From NCBI RefSeq assembly GCF_034424545.1, contig NZ_CP139970.1:2914001-2978000 (forward strand): a stretch of 64,000 nt of DNA. The letters are read 5' to 3'. The position numbers and the translations under genes are program-made. The notes beneath the pieces were generated by a model, which had not been told where the DNA came from, searched no databases, and saw only the letters and a list, made by a program, of their open reading frames with translations. Positions 33,941 to 44,165 of this stretch are shown here, one piece after another (the stretch's first letter is position 1; each line of letters opens with the position of its first letter). This DNA comes from Trinickia caryophylli (GTDB lineage: Bacteria > Pseudomonadota > Gammaproteobacteria > Burkholderiales > Burkholderiaceae).

Positions 33941-34372
33941 ATGACGACCGACAAGCTTGATGCGGTAACACGCTTTCTCCAGAGCCAGGGCTTCGAGCCG
34001 GCTGTCGCCTGCTTCGAGTCGAGCGATTTCGTCATCGGCTGGCGCATTCGCACACCCGAGTTCGAGCTCGTCTATCGGGTCGAGGCGGATCAACTGATCG
34101 TGTGCGATTACCAGCCGGCGGCGGGCGGACAGGCGAATGGAGCTGTCATGGCGTTCATCCGCTTCATTCACCGCATCGAACGGCATGTGCCGCAACTGGC
34201 CTCTGTGCGCGGCATGTTCATCGAGATGCTGTCCGACCCGGTGCTGACCGAGGCGCGCAAGCGGCTCGCGCGCGTGCTCGAGGCTCAGGGGGCGGATTGG
34301 CGGGAGATCGAGGGGGAGGCCTGGCTCGTCTACCCGATGCCCGTTCGCAAGCGGCGGGAAGCAGTGGGCTGA
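33941..34372 (+). CDS. SseE-like protein, probable T3SS chaperone
   Basis: A 143-residue protein that ends the translocon operon in the sseE position (SseE about 137). It shows the alternating pattern of CesT-like chaperones: helix [14 protein letters not shown], strands [19 protein letters not shown] and a C-terminal helix [15 protein letters not shown] 33941 has GGAG six bases upstream; a TTG at 33926 overlaps the previous stop but is not preferred. The partner substrate is unknown. It is the last gene of the cluster; pgk starts 224 bases later. Confidence 0.72.
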   Translation: MTTDKLDAVTRFLQSQGFEPAVACFESSDFVIGWRIRTPEFELVYRVEADQLIVCDYQPAAGGQANGAVMAFIRFIHRIERHVPQLASVRGMFIEMLSDPVLTEARKRLARVLEAQGADWREIEGEAWLVYPMPVRKRREAVG

Positions 34373-34464
34373 AGCAGTGGCCTGAAGCGGGCTGCCGGGC
34401 AGCGCCGGCGCCCTTGCCGGCACGGGCTCGAGCGGGGGATGTGTCGATGCGCCGCCGGCCCGGT

Positions 34465-34494
34465 TCGGGCAAACGGCGGCGATCGGCTAAAATG
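34465..34494 (+). promoter_or_regulatory. Putative promoter of pgk
   Basis: A TAAAAT -10 hexamer at 34489-34494 lies 102 bases before pgk, with TTCGGG as a weak -35 at 34465-34470 (18-base spacing). The region 34373-34464 before it holds only GC-rich hairpin-prone sequence and no gene. Confidence 0.4.
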
Positions 34495-34596
34495 CTGATC
34501 TGCTGCCGTGTGACGCGCGCCGGTTCTCCGGTGCGCGTCCCTTATTGGAACGCCCGGCAATGCCCGCCCGCAACCAACCCGCAAGCGAACATTCCC

Positions 34597-35790
34597 ATGA
34601 GCCAAGTATTGCGTCTCTCCGATCTGATCGCGAAAGGCTTGCTGTCCGGCAAGCGTGTTTTCATCCGCGCGGATCTCAATGTCCCGCAGGACGACCAGGG
34701 CAACATCACCGAAGACACCCGCATCCGCGCCTCCGTGCCGGCGATCCAGGCGGCGCTTGGCGCCGGCGCGGCCGTCATGGTCACGTCGCACCTGGGGCGG
34801 CCGACCGAGGGCGAGTTCAAGCCTGAGGATTCGCTCGCCCCGGTTGCGAAGCGCCTGAGCGAATTGCTCGGCCGCGAAGTGCCGCTTGTCGCGAATTGGG
34901 TCGACAACGGCGTCAACGTCGCGCCGGGCCAGCTGGTGCTGCTCGAGAACTGCCGCGTGAACAAGGGCGAGAAGAAGAATTCCGACGAACTGGCGCAAAA
35001 GATGGCCAGGCTTTGCGACGTCTACGTGAACGACGCGTTCGGCACGGCTCACCGGGCCGAGGCCACCACGCACGGCATTGCCAAGTACGCGCCCGTGGCC
35101 TGCGCGGGCCCGCTGCTCGCGGCCGAGCTCGATGCGCTCGGCAAGGCGCTCGGCAATCCGAAGCGCCCGCTCGTCGCCATCGTCGCCGGCTCCAAGGTTT
35201 CGACGAAGCTCACGATCCTCAAATCGCTCGCCGAGAAGGTCGATCAGTTGATCGTCGGCGGCGGCATTGCCAACACGTTCATGCTGGCCGCGGGGCTGCC
35301 GATCGGCAAGTCGCTCGCCGAGGCCGATCTCGTCGAGGAAGCCCGCGCGATCATCGAGGCGGCGCGCGCGCGCGGCGCCTCGGTGCCGATTCCGGCAGAC
35401 GTGGTGACGGCGAAGGAGTTTTCGCCCACGGCCGCCGCCACGACGAAGCCGGTCGCGGACATCGAGGCCGACGACATGATCCTCGACATCGGCCCGCAAA
35501 CCGCGCAGGCGCTCGCCTCGCAGCTCGCCAATGCGGGCACGATCGTCTGGAACGGCCCCGTGGGCGTGTTCGAGTTCGACCAGTTCGGCGGCGGCACGAA
35601 GACCCTCGCCGAGGCGATCGCGCATTCGTCGGCGTTTTCGATCGCGGGCGGCGGCGACACACTGGCCGCCATCGCGAAGTACGGCATTCACGACAAGGTG
35701 AGCTACATTTCGACAGGCGGCGGCGCGTTCCTCGAATTCCTCGAGGGCAAGAAGCTGCCGGCGGTGGAAGTGCTCGAGTCGCGGGCATAA
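34597..35790 (+). CDS. pgk: Phosphoglycerate kinase
   Basis: A 397-residue glycolytic enzyme that transfers phosphate from 1,3-bisphosphoglycerate to ADP. The signature [15 protein letters not shown] lies near residues 18-32, [10 protein letters not shown] near 63-72, [14 protein letters not shown] near 149-162, the lysine loop AGSKVSTKL near 194 and the C-terminal [16 protein letters not shown] block. Length is normal. The start follows the first Met of the conserved region; upstream in-frame codons belong to the intergenic region. It opens the pgk-pyk-fbaA glycolytic string. Confidence 0.98.
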   Translation: MSQVLRLSDLIAKGLLSGKRVFIRADLNVPQDDQGNITEDTRIRASVPAIQAALGAGAAVMVTSHLGRPTEGEFKPEDSLAPVAKRLSELLGREVPLVANWVDNGVNVAPGQLVLLENCRVNKGEKKNSDELAQKMARLCDVYVNDAFGTAHRAEATTHGIAKYAPVACAGPLLAAELDALGKALGNPKRPLVAIVAGSKVSTKLTILKSLAEKVDQLIVGGGIANTFMLAAGLPIGKSLAEADLVEEARAIIEAARARGASVPIPADVVTAKEFSPTAAATTKPVADIEADDMILDIGPQTAQALASQLANAGTIVWNGPVGVFEFDQFGGGTKTLAEAIAHSSAFSIAGGGDTLAAIAKYGIHDKVSYISTGGGAFLEFLEGKKLPAVEVLESRA

Positions 35791-35796
35791 CGCGTG

Positions 35797-35827
35797 GCCG
35801 GGCGCATATCGCTGGCCTGCGCCCGGC
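35797..35827 (+). other. Strong GC hairpin after pgk
   Basis: GCCGGGCGCA pairs perfectly with TGCGCCCGGC across an 11-base loop, 7 bases after the pgk stop. No T-run follows, so it is more likely an mRNA-stabilising or Rho-linked structure than an intrinsic terminator. Confidence 0.45.
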
Positions 35828-36039
35828 GAGCGAACCGCAGGCTGCGCGCGGCGCGCGCATCCGCCCCTGGCCCGGTAACCTCGGGCGCGCGGGGCAGCCG
35901 GTTGGCTGTCCCCGATTTTCATAAAGCGACGCTGGCACGATCCGGCGCGCACTCTGTGCAAGCGCCTCGATGGCGCCCACACCGACGCATTAAAACTCGC
36001 AGCGCGTCCACCAGCGATCCAACTGAGACGAGGAGTTAC

Positions 36040-37476
36040 ATGCATCGCGCCACCAAGATTGTTGCCACCATCGGTCCGGCCTCGAGTTCGCCGGAAGTCC
36101 TGCTGCAGATGATGCAAGCGGGGCTCGACGTGGTGCGCCTCAACTTTTCTCACGGCACGGCCGATGACCACCGCCAGCGCGCCGAACACGTGCGCGAGGC
36201 CGCCCGCAAGACGGGTCGCGAGGTCGCCATCATGGCCGACCTGCAGGGGCCGAAGATCCGCGTCGGCAAGTTCGAAAACGGCAAGGTCATGCTCGCGCCG
36301 GGCGACTCGTTCATCCTCGATGCCAACTGCGAACTGGGCAACGAGGAGCGCGTCGGGCTCGACTACAGGGATCTGCCGCGCGACCTCAAATCCGGCGACG
36401 TGCTGCTGCTCAACGACGGACTCATCGTGCTGACGGTCTCCCGTGTCGTGGGCGAGGAGATCCACACCGTCGTCAAAGTGGGCGGCGAGCTCTCGAACAA
36501 CAAGGGCATCAATCGCCAGGGCGGCGGACTCACCGCGCCGGCGCTGACGGCGAAGGACATGGAGGACATCCGTACGGCCATGGCGATCGGCGTCGAGTAC
36601 ATCGCCGTGTCGTTCCCCAAGAACGCGACCGACATGGAAATGGCGCGCCAGCTCGCGAACATTGCCGGCATGCCGTATGGCGTCAAGCCGAAGATGATCG
36701 CGAAGATCGAGCGGGCCGAGGCGATCCCGGCGCTGCAGGGCATTCTCGACGCCTCCGACGGCATCATGGTCGCCCGCGGCGATCTGGCCGTGGAAGTGGG
36801 CAACGCGGCCGTGCCCGCGCTGCAAAAGCGCATGATCCGCATGGCGCGCGATTCCAACAAGCTCGTGATCACGGCCACGCAGATGATGGAGTCGATGATC
36901 CACGCACCCGTGCCTACGCGTGCCGAAGTGTCCGACGTGGCGAACGCCGTGCTGGACGGCACCGATGCCGTCATGCTCTCGGCCGAGACGGCCGCCGGCA
37001 AGTACCCGGTCCAGACGATCGAGGCCATGGCGGCGATCTGCGTCGAAGCCGAGAAATCGGAGCATGTCGAGCTCGATCGCGATTTTCTCGATCGAACCTT
37101 TACGCGCATCGACCAGTCGATTGCGATGGGCGCGCTTTTCACGGCCTACCACCTCGGCGCGAAGGCGATCGTGGCGCTGACCGAATCGGGCGCGACGGCA
37201 CTTTGGATGTCGCGCCACTGGACGCACGTGCCGATCTTCGCGCTGACCTCGCGCGTGGCGAGCGAGCGCGGGATGGCGCTCTTTCGCAACGTGACGCCGC
37301 TCGCGATCGAGCCGAACAGCGACCGGGACCAGGCGCTCAAGCAGGCGGTCGAAGTGGTGGTGGCCAAGGGTTTCGCCGCGCGCGGCGACATGGTCGTGCT
37401 GACGGTCGGCGAGCCGATGGGGCAGGCGGGTGGCACCAACACGCTGAAGATCGTGCGCGTGGGCGATAACGTCTGA
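36040..37476 (+). CDS. pyk: Pyruvate kinase
   Basis: A 478-residue enzyme converting phosphoenolpyruvate and ADP to pyruvate and [18 protein letters not shown] opens the protein, [12 protein letters not shown] is near residue 33-44, the metal- and substrate-binding [12 protein letters not shown] near 220-231 and [11 protein letters not shown] near 247-257, and the C-terminal domain ends in [15 protein letters not shown] precedes ATG 36040. It is full length and lies 249 bases after pgk, with no gene between. Confidence 0.98.
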   Translation: MHRATKIVATIGPASSSPEVLLQMMQAGLDVVRLNFSHGTADDHRQRAEHVREAARKTGREVAIMADLQGPKIRVGKFENGKVMLAPGDSFILDANCELGNEERVGLDYRDLPRDLKSGDVLLLNDGLIVLTVSRVVGEEIHTVVKVGGELSNNKGINRQGGGLTAPALTAKDMEDIRTAMAIGVEYIAVSFPKNATDMEMARQLANIAGMPYGVKPKMIAKIERAEAIPALQGILDASDGIMVARGDLAVEVGNAAVPALQKRMIRMARDSNKLVITATQMMESMIHAPVPTRAEVSDVANAVLDGTDAVMLSAETAAGKYPVQTIEAMAAICVEAEKSEHVELDRDFLDRTFTRIDQSIAMGALFTAYHLGAKAIVALTESGATALWMSRHWTHVPIFALTSRVASERGMALFRNVTPLAIEPNSDRDQALKQAVEVVVAKGFAARGDMVVLTVGEPMGQAGGTNTLKIVRVGDNV

Positions 37477-37703
37477 GGGAAGCGCCGCGCGGCCCAAAGG
37501 GCGGCCGATGGCCTGGCCGCCCGCGAGCCGGCGCGGCCGCCGGCGCCCGCCAGCGCCCGACGCGGGGGGGGGCGGGAGCGGTTGCCGTGCGGCCCAAAAT
37601 CGCGGAGCGGGGTCCGCTTCGCGATAAAATCGAGCCTATTCGCACAAAACGCACAAGAAGTGCCGCTTCGAGCACCAGGTTTCCATCTCAAGGAGTATTC
37701 AGC

Positions 37704-38768
37704 ATGCCTCTCGTATCAATGCGTCAACTGCTGGACCACGCGGCCGAGCACGGCTACGGCCTGCCCGCATTCAACGTGAACAACCTCGAGCAGGTGCAGG
37801 CGATCATGGCGGCGGCGGACGAGGTCGGCGCACCGGTCATCATGCAGGCGTCGGCCGGCGCACGCAAGTACGCGGGCGAAGCGTTCCTGCGGCATCTGAT
37901 CGAAGCGGCGGTCGAATCGTACCCGCACATCCCGGTCGTGATGCATCAGGATCACGGGCAGTCCCCGGCCGTGTGCATGGCGGCGATCCGCAGCGGCTTC
38001 ACGAGCGTGATGATGGACGGCTCGCTGCAGGCGGACGGCAAGACGGTGGCTTCGTACGAGTACAACGTGGACGTATCGCGCAAGGTCGTGGAGATGGCGC
38101 ATTCGATCGGCGTGACGGTCGAGGCCGAGCTCGGCGTGCTCGGCTCGCTCGAGACGATGAAGGGCGACAAGGAAGACGGCCACGGCGCGGAAGGCACGAT
38201 GACGCGCGAGCAACTCCTGACCGACGTCGAGCAGGCCGCCGATTTCGTGCGCGCGACGCAGTGCGACGCGCTCGCGATTGCGATCGGCACTTCGCACGGC
38301 GCGTATAAGTTCACGAAGAAGCCGACCGGCGACATCCTCGCCATCGAGCGTATCAAGGAGATCCACGCGCGCATTCCGAACACGCACCTCGTGATGCATG
38401 GTTCGTCCTCGGTGCCGCAGGAACTGCTGGCGGAGATCCGCGAGTTCGGCGGCGACATGAAGGAAACGTACGGCGTGCCCGTGGAGGAAATCCAGGAGGG
38501 CATCAAGCACGGCGTGCGCAAGATCAACATCGACACCGATCTGCGGCTTGCGATCACGGGCGCGATCCGCCGCTACTTCGCCGAGAACCCGAGCAAGTTC
38601 GATCCGCGCGACTATTTGAAGCCCGCACGCGAGGCGGCGAAGAAGGTCTGTGTCGACCGCTATCGCGCGTTCGGCTGCGAGGGGCAGGCGGGGAAGATCA
38701 AGCCGATGCCGCTCGACAAGATGGCCGAGAAGTACAAGTCCGGCGAGCTGACGCAGGTCGTGCGCTAA
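37704..38768 (+). CDS. fbaA: Class II fructose-bisphosphate aldolase
   Basis: A 354-residue zinc-dependent aldolase of the Calvin-cycle subtype (CbbA-like), cleaving fructose 1,6-bisphosphate in glycolysis and gluconeogenesis. The metal-binding [11 protein letters not shown] near residues 80-90, EAELGVLG near 142 and [10 protein letters not shown] near 233-242 are diagnostic, with INIDTDLR near 276. AAGGAG precedes ATG 37704. The 227 bases after pyk are non-coding; they contain a nine-G run at 37564-37572 and a TAAAAT hexamer at 37625-37630 that may be a -10. Confidence 0.97.
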   Translation: MPLVSMRQLLDHAAEHGYGLPAFNVNNLEQVQAIMAAADEVGAPVIMQASAGARKYAGEAFLRHLIEAAVESYPHIPVVMHQDHGQSPAVCMAAIRSGFTSVMMDGSLQADGKTVASYEYNVDVSRKVVEMAHSIGVTVEAELGVLGSLETMKGDKEDGHGAEGTMTREQLLTDVEQAADFVRATQCDALAIAIGTSHGAYKFTKKPTGDILAIERIKEIHARIPNTHLVMHGSSSVPQELLAEIREFGGDMKETYGVPVEEIQEGIKHGVRKINIDTDLRLAITGAIRRYFAENPSKFDPRDYLKPAREAAKKVCVDRYRAFGCEGQAGKIKPMPLDKMAEKYKSGELTQVVR

Positions 38769-38867
38769 GCGCGCGCCGCGCAGGCTGTGCCGGAAGGTGC
38801 CGCCGGTGCCGGCTGCCGTTGCCCCGCTGGGCGGCGGCAGGCCGGCCCGATGGCCGATGCAGTGCTT

Positions 38868-38912
38868 CGCCGTTCCCCGCCGCAGCGATGGGAACGGCGT
38901 TTGTGTTTTGTC
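38868..38912 (+). terminator. Rho-independent terminator after fbaA
   Basis: CGCCGTTCCC and GGGAACGGCG form a perfect 10-bp stem with a 12-base loop, followed by TTTGTGTTTTG. It lies 99 bases beyond fbaA and separates the glycolytic genes from purC. Confidence 0.85.
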
Positions 38913-39067
38913 ATGCAGAATGCAGCATGCCGTACCCGGTCTTGCCGGCGCGGCGCGGCGCGGGAAGTTTCCCCGGCGCCCGAGCGCTGAACCCGAGCCG
39001 GGGGCGATGCCCGACGGGGCAGCAGTTGGTGCTTTTACCGGTTTTCACTTACTGACGATCTACGACG

Positions 39068-39958
39068 ATGTCTACCCTTTACGAATCTTCGCTCCGTTCG
39101 CTGCCTCTCCTTGGCCGCGGCAAGGTCCGCGACAACTACGCGGTCGGTTCGGACCAGCTTCTGATCGTCACGACCGATCGCCTCTCGGCGTTCGACGTGA
39201 TCATGGGCGAGCCGATTCCCGACAAGGGCCGCGTGCTCAACCAGATGTCGAACTTCTGGTTCGAGCGGCTGAAGCACATCGTGCCGAACCATTTGACCGG
39301 CGTCGAGCCGGAGACGGTGGTGGCACCCGACGAGATCGAGCAGGTGAAGGGCCGGGCCGTGGTGGTGAAGCGCCTGGAGCCCGTGCTGATCGAAGCCGTC
39401 GTGCGCGGCTATCTGGCCGGCAGCGGCTGGAAGGACTATCAGGCGACGGGTGCGGTATGCGGCGTGAAGCTGCCGGCGGGCCTCGCCAATGCGCAGAAGC
39501 TGCCCGAGCCGATCTTCACGCCGGCTGCCAAGGCCGAGCTCGGCCAGCACGACGAGAACATCACGTTCGAGGAGACCGAGCGCCGCATCGGCACCGAGCT
39601 CGCGGCGACGATCCGCGACATCTCGATCAAGCTTTACCAGGAAGCGTCCGAATACGCCGCCACGCGCGGCATCATCATTGCCGATACGAAGTTCGAATTC
39701 GGGCTCGACAACAAGGGCCGGCTCTTCCTCATGGACGAGGCGCTGACCGCTGATTCGTCGCGTTTCTGGCCTGCCGACCAATACCAGGTGGGCAGCAACC
39801 CGCCGTCGTTCGACAAGCAGTTCGTGCGCGACTGGCTCGAGACGCAGCCGTGGAACAAGACTGCGCCCGCGCCGGCGCTGCCGGCCGAGGTCGTGGCCAG
39901 GACGAGCGACAAGTACCGTGAGGCGCTCGAGCGCCTCACCGGGCAGACGCTGGCATGA
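39068..39958 (+). CDS. purC: SAICAR synthetase PurC
   Basis: A 296-residue phosphoribosylaminoimidazole-succinocarboxamide synthase, joining aspartate to CAIR in purine synthesis. The nucleotide-binding [32 protein letters not shown] block lies near residues 16-43, [14 protein letters not shown] near 112-125, and [11 protein letters not shown] and [14 protein letters not shown] mark the C-terminal half. It belongs to the longer PurC class without an N-terminal truncation. It starts the purC-purE-purK string; CAIR made by PurK and PurE is its substrate. Confidence 0.98.
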   Translation: MSTLYESSLRSLPLLGRGKVRDNYAVGSDQLLIVTTDRLSAFDVIMGEPIPDKGRVLNQMSNFWFERLKHIVPNHLTGVEPETVVAPDEIEQVKGRAVVVKRLEPVLIEAVVRGYLAGSGWKDYQATGAVCGVKLPAGLANAQKLPEPIFTPAAKAELGQHDENITFEETERRIGTELAATIRDISIKLYQEASEYAATRGIIIADTKFEFGLDNKGRLFLMDEALTADSSRFWPADQYQVGSNPPSFDKQFVRDWLETQPWNKTAPAPALPAEVVARTSDKYREALERLTGQTLA

Positions 39959-40021
39959 GGGATCGGCCGGCGCGCCGGCGAGCGGCGCACCGGCATTGAA
40001 GACGCGAAGGAAGACCGCACT

Positions 40022-40543
40022 ATGAGCGAAGCAGTTCAGTCCGCCCATACGCACAGCGCGCCGCTCGTGGGCGTGGTGATGGGATCGAGTTCCGATTGGG
40101 ACGTGATGAAGCAGGCCGTGGCGATCCTGCAGGAGTTCGGCGTGCCCTACGAGGCACGCGTGGTTTCGGCGCACCGCATGCCCGACGAGATGTTCGCTTA
40201 TGCCGAGGCGGCGCGCGCGCGCGGGCTGCGCGCGATCATCGCCGGTGCGGGCGGCGCGGCGCACCTGCCCGGCATGCTGGCCGCGAAGACGACGGTGCCG
40301 GTGCTCGGCGTGCCGGTGGCGAGCAAGTACCTGAAGGGCGTCGATTCGCTGCATTCGATCGTGCAGATGCCGAAAGGCGTGCCGGTGGCGACGTTCGCGA
40401 TCGGCGAGGCCGGCGCGGCCAATGCAGCGCTCTTTGCCGTCTCGCTCCTGGCGGGCACCGACGACACCTACGCGGCGCGCCTCGCGGTGTTCCGCACGCG
40501 CCAGAACGAGGCGGCCCACGCGATGGTGCTGCCCGCGCTGTGA
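40022..40543 (+). CDS. purE: N5-CAIR mutase PurE
   Basis: A 173-residue class I PurE that moves the carboxyl group from N5-CAIR to [21 protein letters not shown] near residues 16-32, [12 protein letters not shown] near 46-57 and [27 protein letters not shown] near 72-98 are family signatures. A class I PurE needs a PurK partner, and purK follows 38 bases later. The first 15 residues are a short variable extension. Confidence 0.98.
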   Translation: MSEAVQSAHTHSAPLVGVVMGSSSDWDVMKQAVAILQEFGVPYEARVVSAHRMPDEMFAYAEAARARGLRAIIAGAGGAAHLPGMLAAKTTVPVLGVPVASKYLKGVDSLHSIVQMPKGVPVATFAIGEAGAANAALFAVSLLAGTDDTYAARLAVFRTRQNEAAHAMVLPAL

Positions 40544-40581
40544 TCGCGCACCGATCGCGAGCGAAACGAAACCCCACTGAG

Positions 40582-41802
40582 ATGAGTCCAGACAATCCCC
40601 CCGTTTCTCCGATACTGCCGGGCGCATGGCTCGGCATGATTGGCGGCGGCCAGCTCGGCCGCATGTTCTGCTTCGCGGCCCAGGCCATGGGCTACCGCGT
40701 GGCCGTACTCGACCCCGATCCGTCGAGCCCGGCTGGCAGCGTGGCCGACCGCCACCTGCGCGCCGCGTACACGGACGAAGCCGCGCTCACGGAGCTCGCG
40801 CGGCTTTGTGCGGCCGTATCGACCGAGTTCGAAAACGTGCCGGCCGCGAGCCTCGATTTTCTCGCGCGCACCACGTTCGTGAGCCCCGCCGGCCGCTGTG
40901 TCGCGATCGCGCAGGACCGTATCGCGGAGAAGCGCTTTATCGAGCGCTGCGGCGTGCCCGTCGCGCCGCATCTCGCGATCGAATCCAGCGAGGCGCTCGC
41001 GGCACTGACCGACGACGATCTGGCGGCTGTGCTGCCGGGCATCCTGAAAACGGCGCGGCTCGGCTACGACGGCAAGGGCCAGGTGCGCGTGGCGAGCCCC
41101 GATGCGGTGCGCGATGCGCACAACGGCCTCGGCGGCGTACCCTGCGTGCTCGAAAAGCGCCTGCCGCTGAAGTTCGAGGTGTCCGCCCTGATCGCGCGCG
41201 GCTGCAACGGCGCGACCGCCGTTTATCCGCTGGCGCAGAATACGCACCGTCAGGGCGTACTCTCGCTCACGGTCGTACCCGCGCCCGACGCCGGGCCGAC
41301 ACTCGTCGGGCAGGCGCAGCAGGCGGCGATCCGCATTGCCGATGCACTCGGCTACGTGGGCGTGCTCTGCGTGGAGTTTTTCGTGCTCGAAGACGGCTCG
41401 CTCGTGGCCAACGAGATGGCCCCGCGCCCGCACAATTCGGGACACTACACCGTCGATGCCTGTGCCGCGAGCCAGTTCGAGCAGCAGGTGCGCGCGATGA
41501 CGGGCATGCCGCTCGGCGATACGCGCCAGCATTCCCCGGCCGTCATGCTCAATATTCTCGGCGACGTCTGGTTCTCCAGCGGTGGACCATCCGGCACGCC
41601 CGGGGCGCAGGCGAGCGCCCCCGTCACGCCGCCCTGGCAGGAAGTGGCGGCCATGCCGACGGCGCGGCTGCATCTGTACGGCAAAGAGGATGCACGGCCG
41701 GGCCGCAAGATGGGCCATATCAACTTCACCGCGGCGACGCTCGACGAGGCACGCACGGCCGCACGCGATTGCGCGCGTCTTTTGCACATTTCCCTGGCCT
41801 AG
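40582..41802 (+). CDS. purK: N5-CAIR synthetase PurK
   Basis: A 406-residue ATP-grasp enzyme that makes N5-CAIR from AIR, bicarbonate and ATP. The N-terminal [29 protein letters not shown] begins the pre-ATP-grasp fold; [12 protein letters not shown] near residue 153-164 and the metal-binding [13 protein letters not shown] near 280-292 are diagnostic. ATG 40582 lies 38 bases after purE; the C-terminal domain ends with the usual KMGHINF block. Product goes to PurE. Confidence 0.97.
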   Translation: MSPDNPPVSPILPGAWLGMIGGGQLGRMFCFAAQAMGYRVAVLDPDPSSPAGSVADRHLRAAYTDEAALTELARLCAAVSTEFENVPAASLDFLARTTFVSPAGRCVAIAQDRIAEKRFIERCGVPVAPHLAIESSEALAALTDDDLAAVLPGILKTARLGYDGKGQVRVASPDAVRDAHNGLGGVPCVLEKRLPLKFEVSALIARGCNGATAVYPLAQNTHRQGVLSLTVVPAPDAGPTLVGQAQQAAIRIADALGYVGVLCVEFFVLEDGSLVANEMAPRPHNSGHYTVDACAASQFEQQVRAMTGMPLGDTRQHSPAVMLNILGDVWFSSGGPSGTPGAQASAPVTPPWQEVAAMPTARLHLYGKEDARPGRKMGHINFTAATLDEARTAARDCARLLHISLA

Positions 41803-41817
41803 CCGGACGCACGATCG

Positions 41818-42858
41818 ATGTCGTTCTCACACGAGACCCCCGCCGGCGTTGCCGTTAGCGCAGCGCAGATCGAAGAGGCTGCCGCGCTGCTCGACGCGGG
41901 CGAACTCGTCGCGTTTCCGACGGAAACGGTCTATGGGCTTGGCGGCGACGCCGAGAATCCGCAGGCCGTCGCGCGCATCTATGCGGCGAAGGGGCGACCG
42001 GCCAATCATCCGGTCATCGTTCACCTTGGCCCGCAGGGCGATCCGCAGTACTGGGTCGAGCATCTGCCGCCCGATGCGCGCAAGCTCATCGACGCTTTCT
42101 GGCCGGGGCCACTCACGCTGATTCTCAAGCGCGCCGCGCATATTCCGGCGGCCGTGAGCGGCGGGCAGGATTCCGTGGGCTTGCGCGCGCCATCGCACCC
42201 GGTGGCGCAGGCGCTGCTCGATGCCTTCTCGGCGCGCCGCGGCGGGCATGGCGGCGTGGCGGCGCCGTCGGCCAACCGCTTCGGCCATGTGAGCCCGACC
42301 ACGGCTCAGCACGTGCGCGACGAGTTCGGCAACACGGTGCACGTGCTCGACGGCGGGGCCTGCGAGGTGGGAATCGAATCGACGATTCTCGATCTTTCGC
42401 GCGGCTTTCCGGCGCTGCTGAGGCCGGGCCGCGTGACGCCGCGCGAAATTGCCGACGTCCTCGGCATGGCCCCGCGCCTGCCCGATGGCGGCGATGCGAC
42501 GGCACCGCGCGCCTCGGGCACGCTCAAAGCGCATTACGCGCCGCGCACGCCGCTTGCGCTCGCACCGTTCGAGACCCTGGAGCCCCTGCTGGCCGCGGCG
42601 CGCAGTGCCGGCGCCGAGGTCGCGCTCGTCGCCCGCGTCTCGCGCGCCGGCGCCTGGGCCGATGCGCCCGGCGTGCGCTTCGTGGCTGCGCCCGAAGATC
42701 CGCACGTCTATGCGCGCGAGCTCTACGGCATGCTGCGCGCGCTGGACCGTGCCGACGTCTCGCGCATTCTGGTGGAGAAGCTGCCCGACACGCCCGAGTG
42801 GATCGCGGTCAACGATCGGCTGGGCCGCGCGGCCGCGGCGTTCGAAGCCAGTCACTGA
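41818..42858 (+). CDS. Threonylcarbamoyl-AMP synthase (Sua5/TsaC)
   Basis: A 346-residue Sua5-type protein, making threonylcarbamoyl-AMP for the t6A modification of ANN-decoding tRNAs. The YrdC domain covers residues 15-205 (GELVAFPTETVYGLGGDAEN, KGRPANHPVIVHL, SANRFGHVSPT), followed by a linker and the C-terminal Sua5 domain (residues about 230-340), so it is the long two-domain form. It follows purK by 15 bases and is probably co-transcribed. A strong terminator lies 25 bases after its stop. Confidence 0.95.
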   Translation: MSFSHETPAGVAVSAAQIEEAAALLDAGELVAFPTETVYGLGGDAENPQAVARIYAAKGRPANHPVIVHLGPQGDPQYWVEHLPPDARKLIDAFWPGPLTLILKRAAHIPAAVSGGQDSVGLRAPSHPVAQALLDAFSARRGGHGGVAAPSANRFGHVSPTTAQHVRDEFGNTVHVLDGGACEVGIESTILDLSRGFPALLRPGRVTPREIADVLGMAPRLPDGGDATAPRASGTLKAHYAPRTPLALAPFETLEPLLAAARSAGAEVALVARVSRAGAWADAPGVRFVAAPEDPHVYARELYGMLRALDRADVSRILVEKLPDTPEWIAVNDRLGRAAAAFEASH

Positions 42859-42883
42859 GCAGCGCACGGAGTCGCAAAAAGCG

Positions 42884-42923
42884 CAAACCGCCTGGACGTT
42901 GCCGGCCAGGCGGTTTGTTTTTT
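42884..42923. terminator. Bidirectional intrinsic terminator between sua5 and the GDSL esterase
   Basis: A perfect 12-bp stem (CAAACCGCCTGG with CCAGGCGGTTTG, 10-base loop) is followed by six Ts on the plus strand, and on the minus strand by five Ts after a 3-base gap (42880-42876). It can stop both convergent transcripts. Confidence 0.92.
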
Positions 42924-42959
42924 GGGGCGCCGGGCTTTCCGGGCGCCGGGCATCCGGCC

Positions 42960-44093
42960 TTAGTGGCCGATGCCTGCCGCCGCGACCTTTTGCTCGACCT
43001 GCTGAGCGAACAGCGCGTGCAAGTGCGTGGTGGGGTGGATCGAGTCGGCGAACATGTAGCTCTGATCCGCGCCTGCGACGGTGTAGACGTCGCGTGAGCA
43101 AAAGAGCGACGACGCCAGCGACGCACCGAATTGCGCGGGCGTTTCGCCGGCCGGCACGGCGCTCGGATTGGCCGTGGCATAGGCGGTGGCCCTCGTCTGC
43201 ATCAGCGTCAGGTTGCAGCCGGTGCCCGTGTTCGAGACCGAAAAGCCGTTCGCCGCATAGTTCGTCACGACGTTATCGATGAACGTGAACGAATCGACGA
43301 AGATGACCTTGCTCATCAACCCGCCTGCGTTCAGTGCGGCGGACAGCGCCGTATTGAAGGCGCCGCTGAGCGTGGTGAGCAGCGTGCCGCCGTCCGACGA
43401 CGCAAGCCCGGCCGGCGTCTTGCCGATGTCGGGCACGTTGACGACGACGACTTTCGTCGCGCCGTTGCTCAATACCGTCCCGACGACACCGGCGAGCGCT
43501 GTGGCGGCAGTCACCACATTGGCCGCCTGCTGCGAGGCGGTGCTCGGATTCGCCGCGATGGTCTGCGCGGCGAGTATCACGTCGTTGGCTCCCCCTTGCA
43601 CCAGAACCAGTTGTCCGCTGTTGAAGCTGCCGTATTGCGTCAGGTAGTTCTGCACCTGCGTGGCGACGGGCACGGTCGTGAGCGTCGGATAGCTGCTGCC
43701 GGGCTGGAGCGCCACGCGTGCGCCGCCTTGCGCGTAGCCGAGGCCACCCTTCGCGGTCGTGGTCGTGCCGAAGCCGCCGGTGACGGCCGGCGTCAGGTTA
43801 TCACCGTAATAGGTTGCGACAACCTGTGTCCAGACGTCGCCAGGATTCGTCGTGAAGCGGCCGCCGCCGAAGTTGGGCAGCACGTAGTCCGAGTAGGTGC
43901 CCACGTCCGAAAGGCTGTCGCCGAACGAAACGACTTTCAGCGAGACACCGCCGGCCGGCGTCGAGCTCGACGATGAACCGCCGTCTCCGCCGCCGCCGCA
44001 GGCGGCGAGCAGCGCGAAGGCGGCGCTGGCCAGCAGACCCTGCGCGGCGCGCAGCAGGGGGGTCGGGCGTTGTGGTTTGTTATGTCCTTCCAT
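42960..44093 (-). CDS. SGNH/GDSL-family lipoprotein esterase
   Basis: A 377-residue exported esterase or lipase. The signal peptide ends in LLAAC (Cys 32), a lipobox, followed by a Gly/Ser-rich tether, so it is a membrane-anchored lipoprotein. The GDSL nucleophile is Ser 60 in VSFGDSLSD, block III is QGGAND near 166-171 and the catalytic Asp/His pair is in DSIHPTTHLH near the C-terminus. ATG 44093 is preferred since GAGGAG lies 9 bases before it; an ATG three codons earlier abuts the site. Substrate unknown; members act on short-chain esters or phospholipids. Confidence 0.9.
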   Translation of the reverse strand: MEGHNKPQRPTPLLRAAQGLLASAAFALLAACGGGGDGGSSSSSTPAGGVSLKVVSFGDSLSDVGTYSDYVLPNFGGGRFTTNPGDVWTQVVATYYGDNLTPAVTGGFGTTTTAKGGLGYAQGGARVALQPGSSYPTLTTVPVATQVQNYLTQYGSFNSGQLVLVQGGANDVILAAQTIAANPSTASQQAANVVTAATALAGVVGTVLSNGATKVVVVNVPDIGKTPAGLASSDGGTLLTTLSGAFNTALSAALNAGGLMSKVIFVDSFTFIDNVVTNYAANGFSVSNTGTGCNLTLMQTRATAYATANPSAVPAGETPAQFGASLASSLFCSRDVYTVAGADQSYMFADSIHPTTHLHALFAQQVEQKVAAAGIGH

Positions 44094-44165
44094 CGACTTC
44101 ATCTCCTCGTTAGATGCGGCCAAGCCGTAGTGTGTGGTTTTCTGAAGCAAGGTATGCGCCGCGCC

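Noticed and set aside
34102..34596. Upstream in-frame extension of pgk
   Set aside because: The added residues are Arg/Gly-rich shadow of the SseE-like gene and intergenic DNA; the family start is at 34597.
37564..37572. Nine-G homopolymer as a phase-variation tract
   Set aside because: It lies in a non-coding region before fbaA, with no reading frame to switch and no clear promoter spacing.
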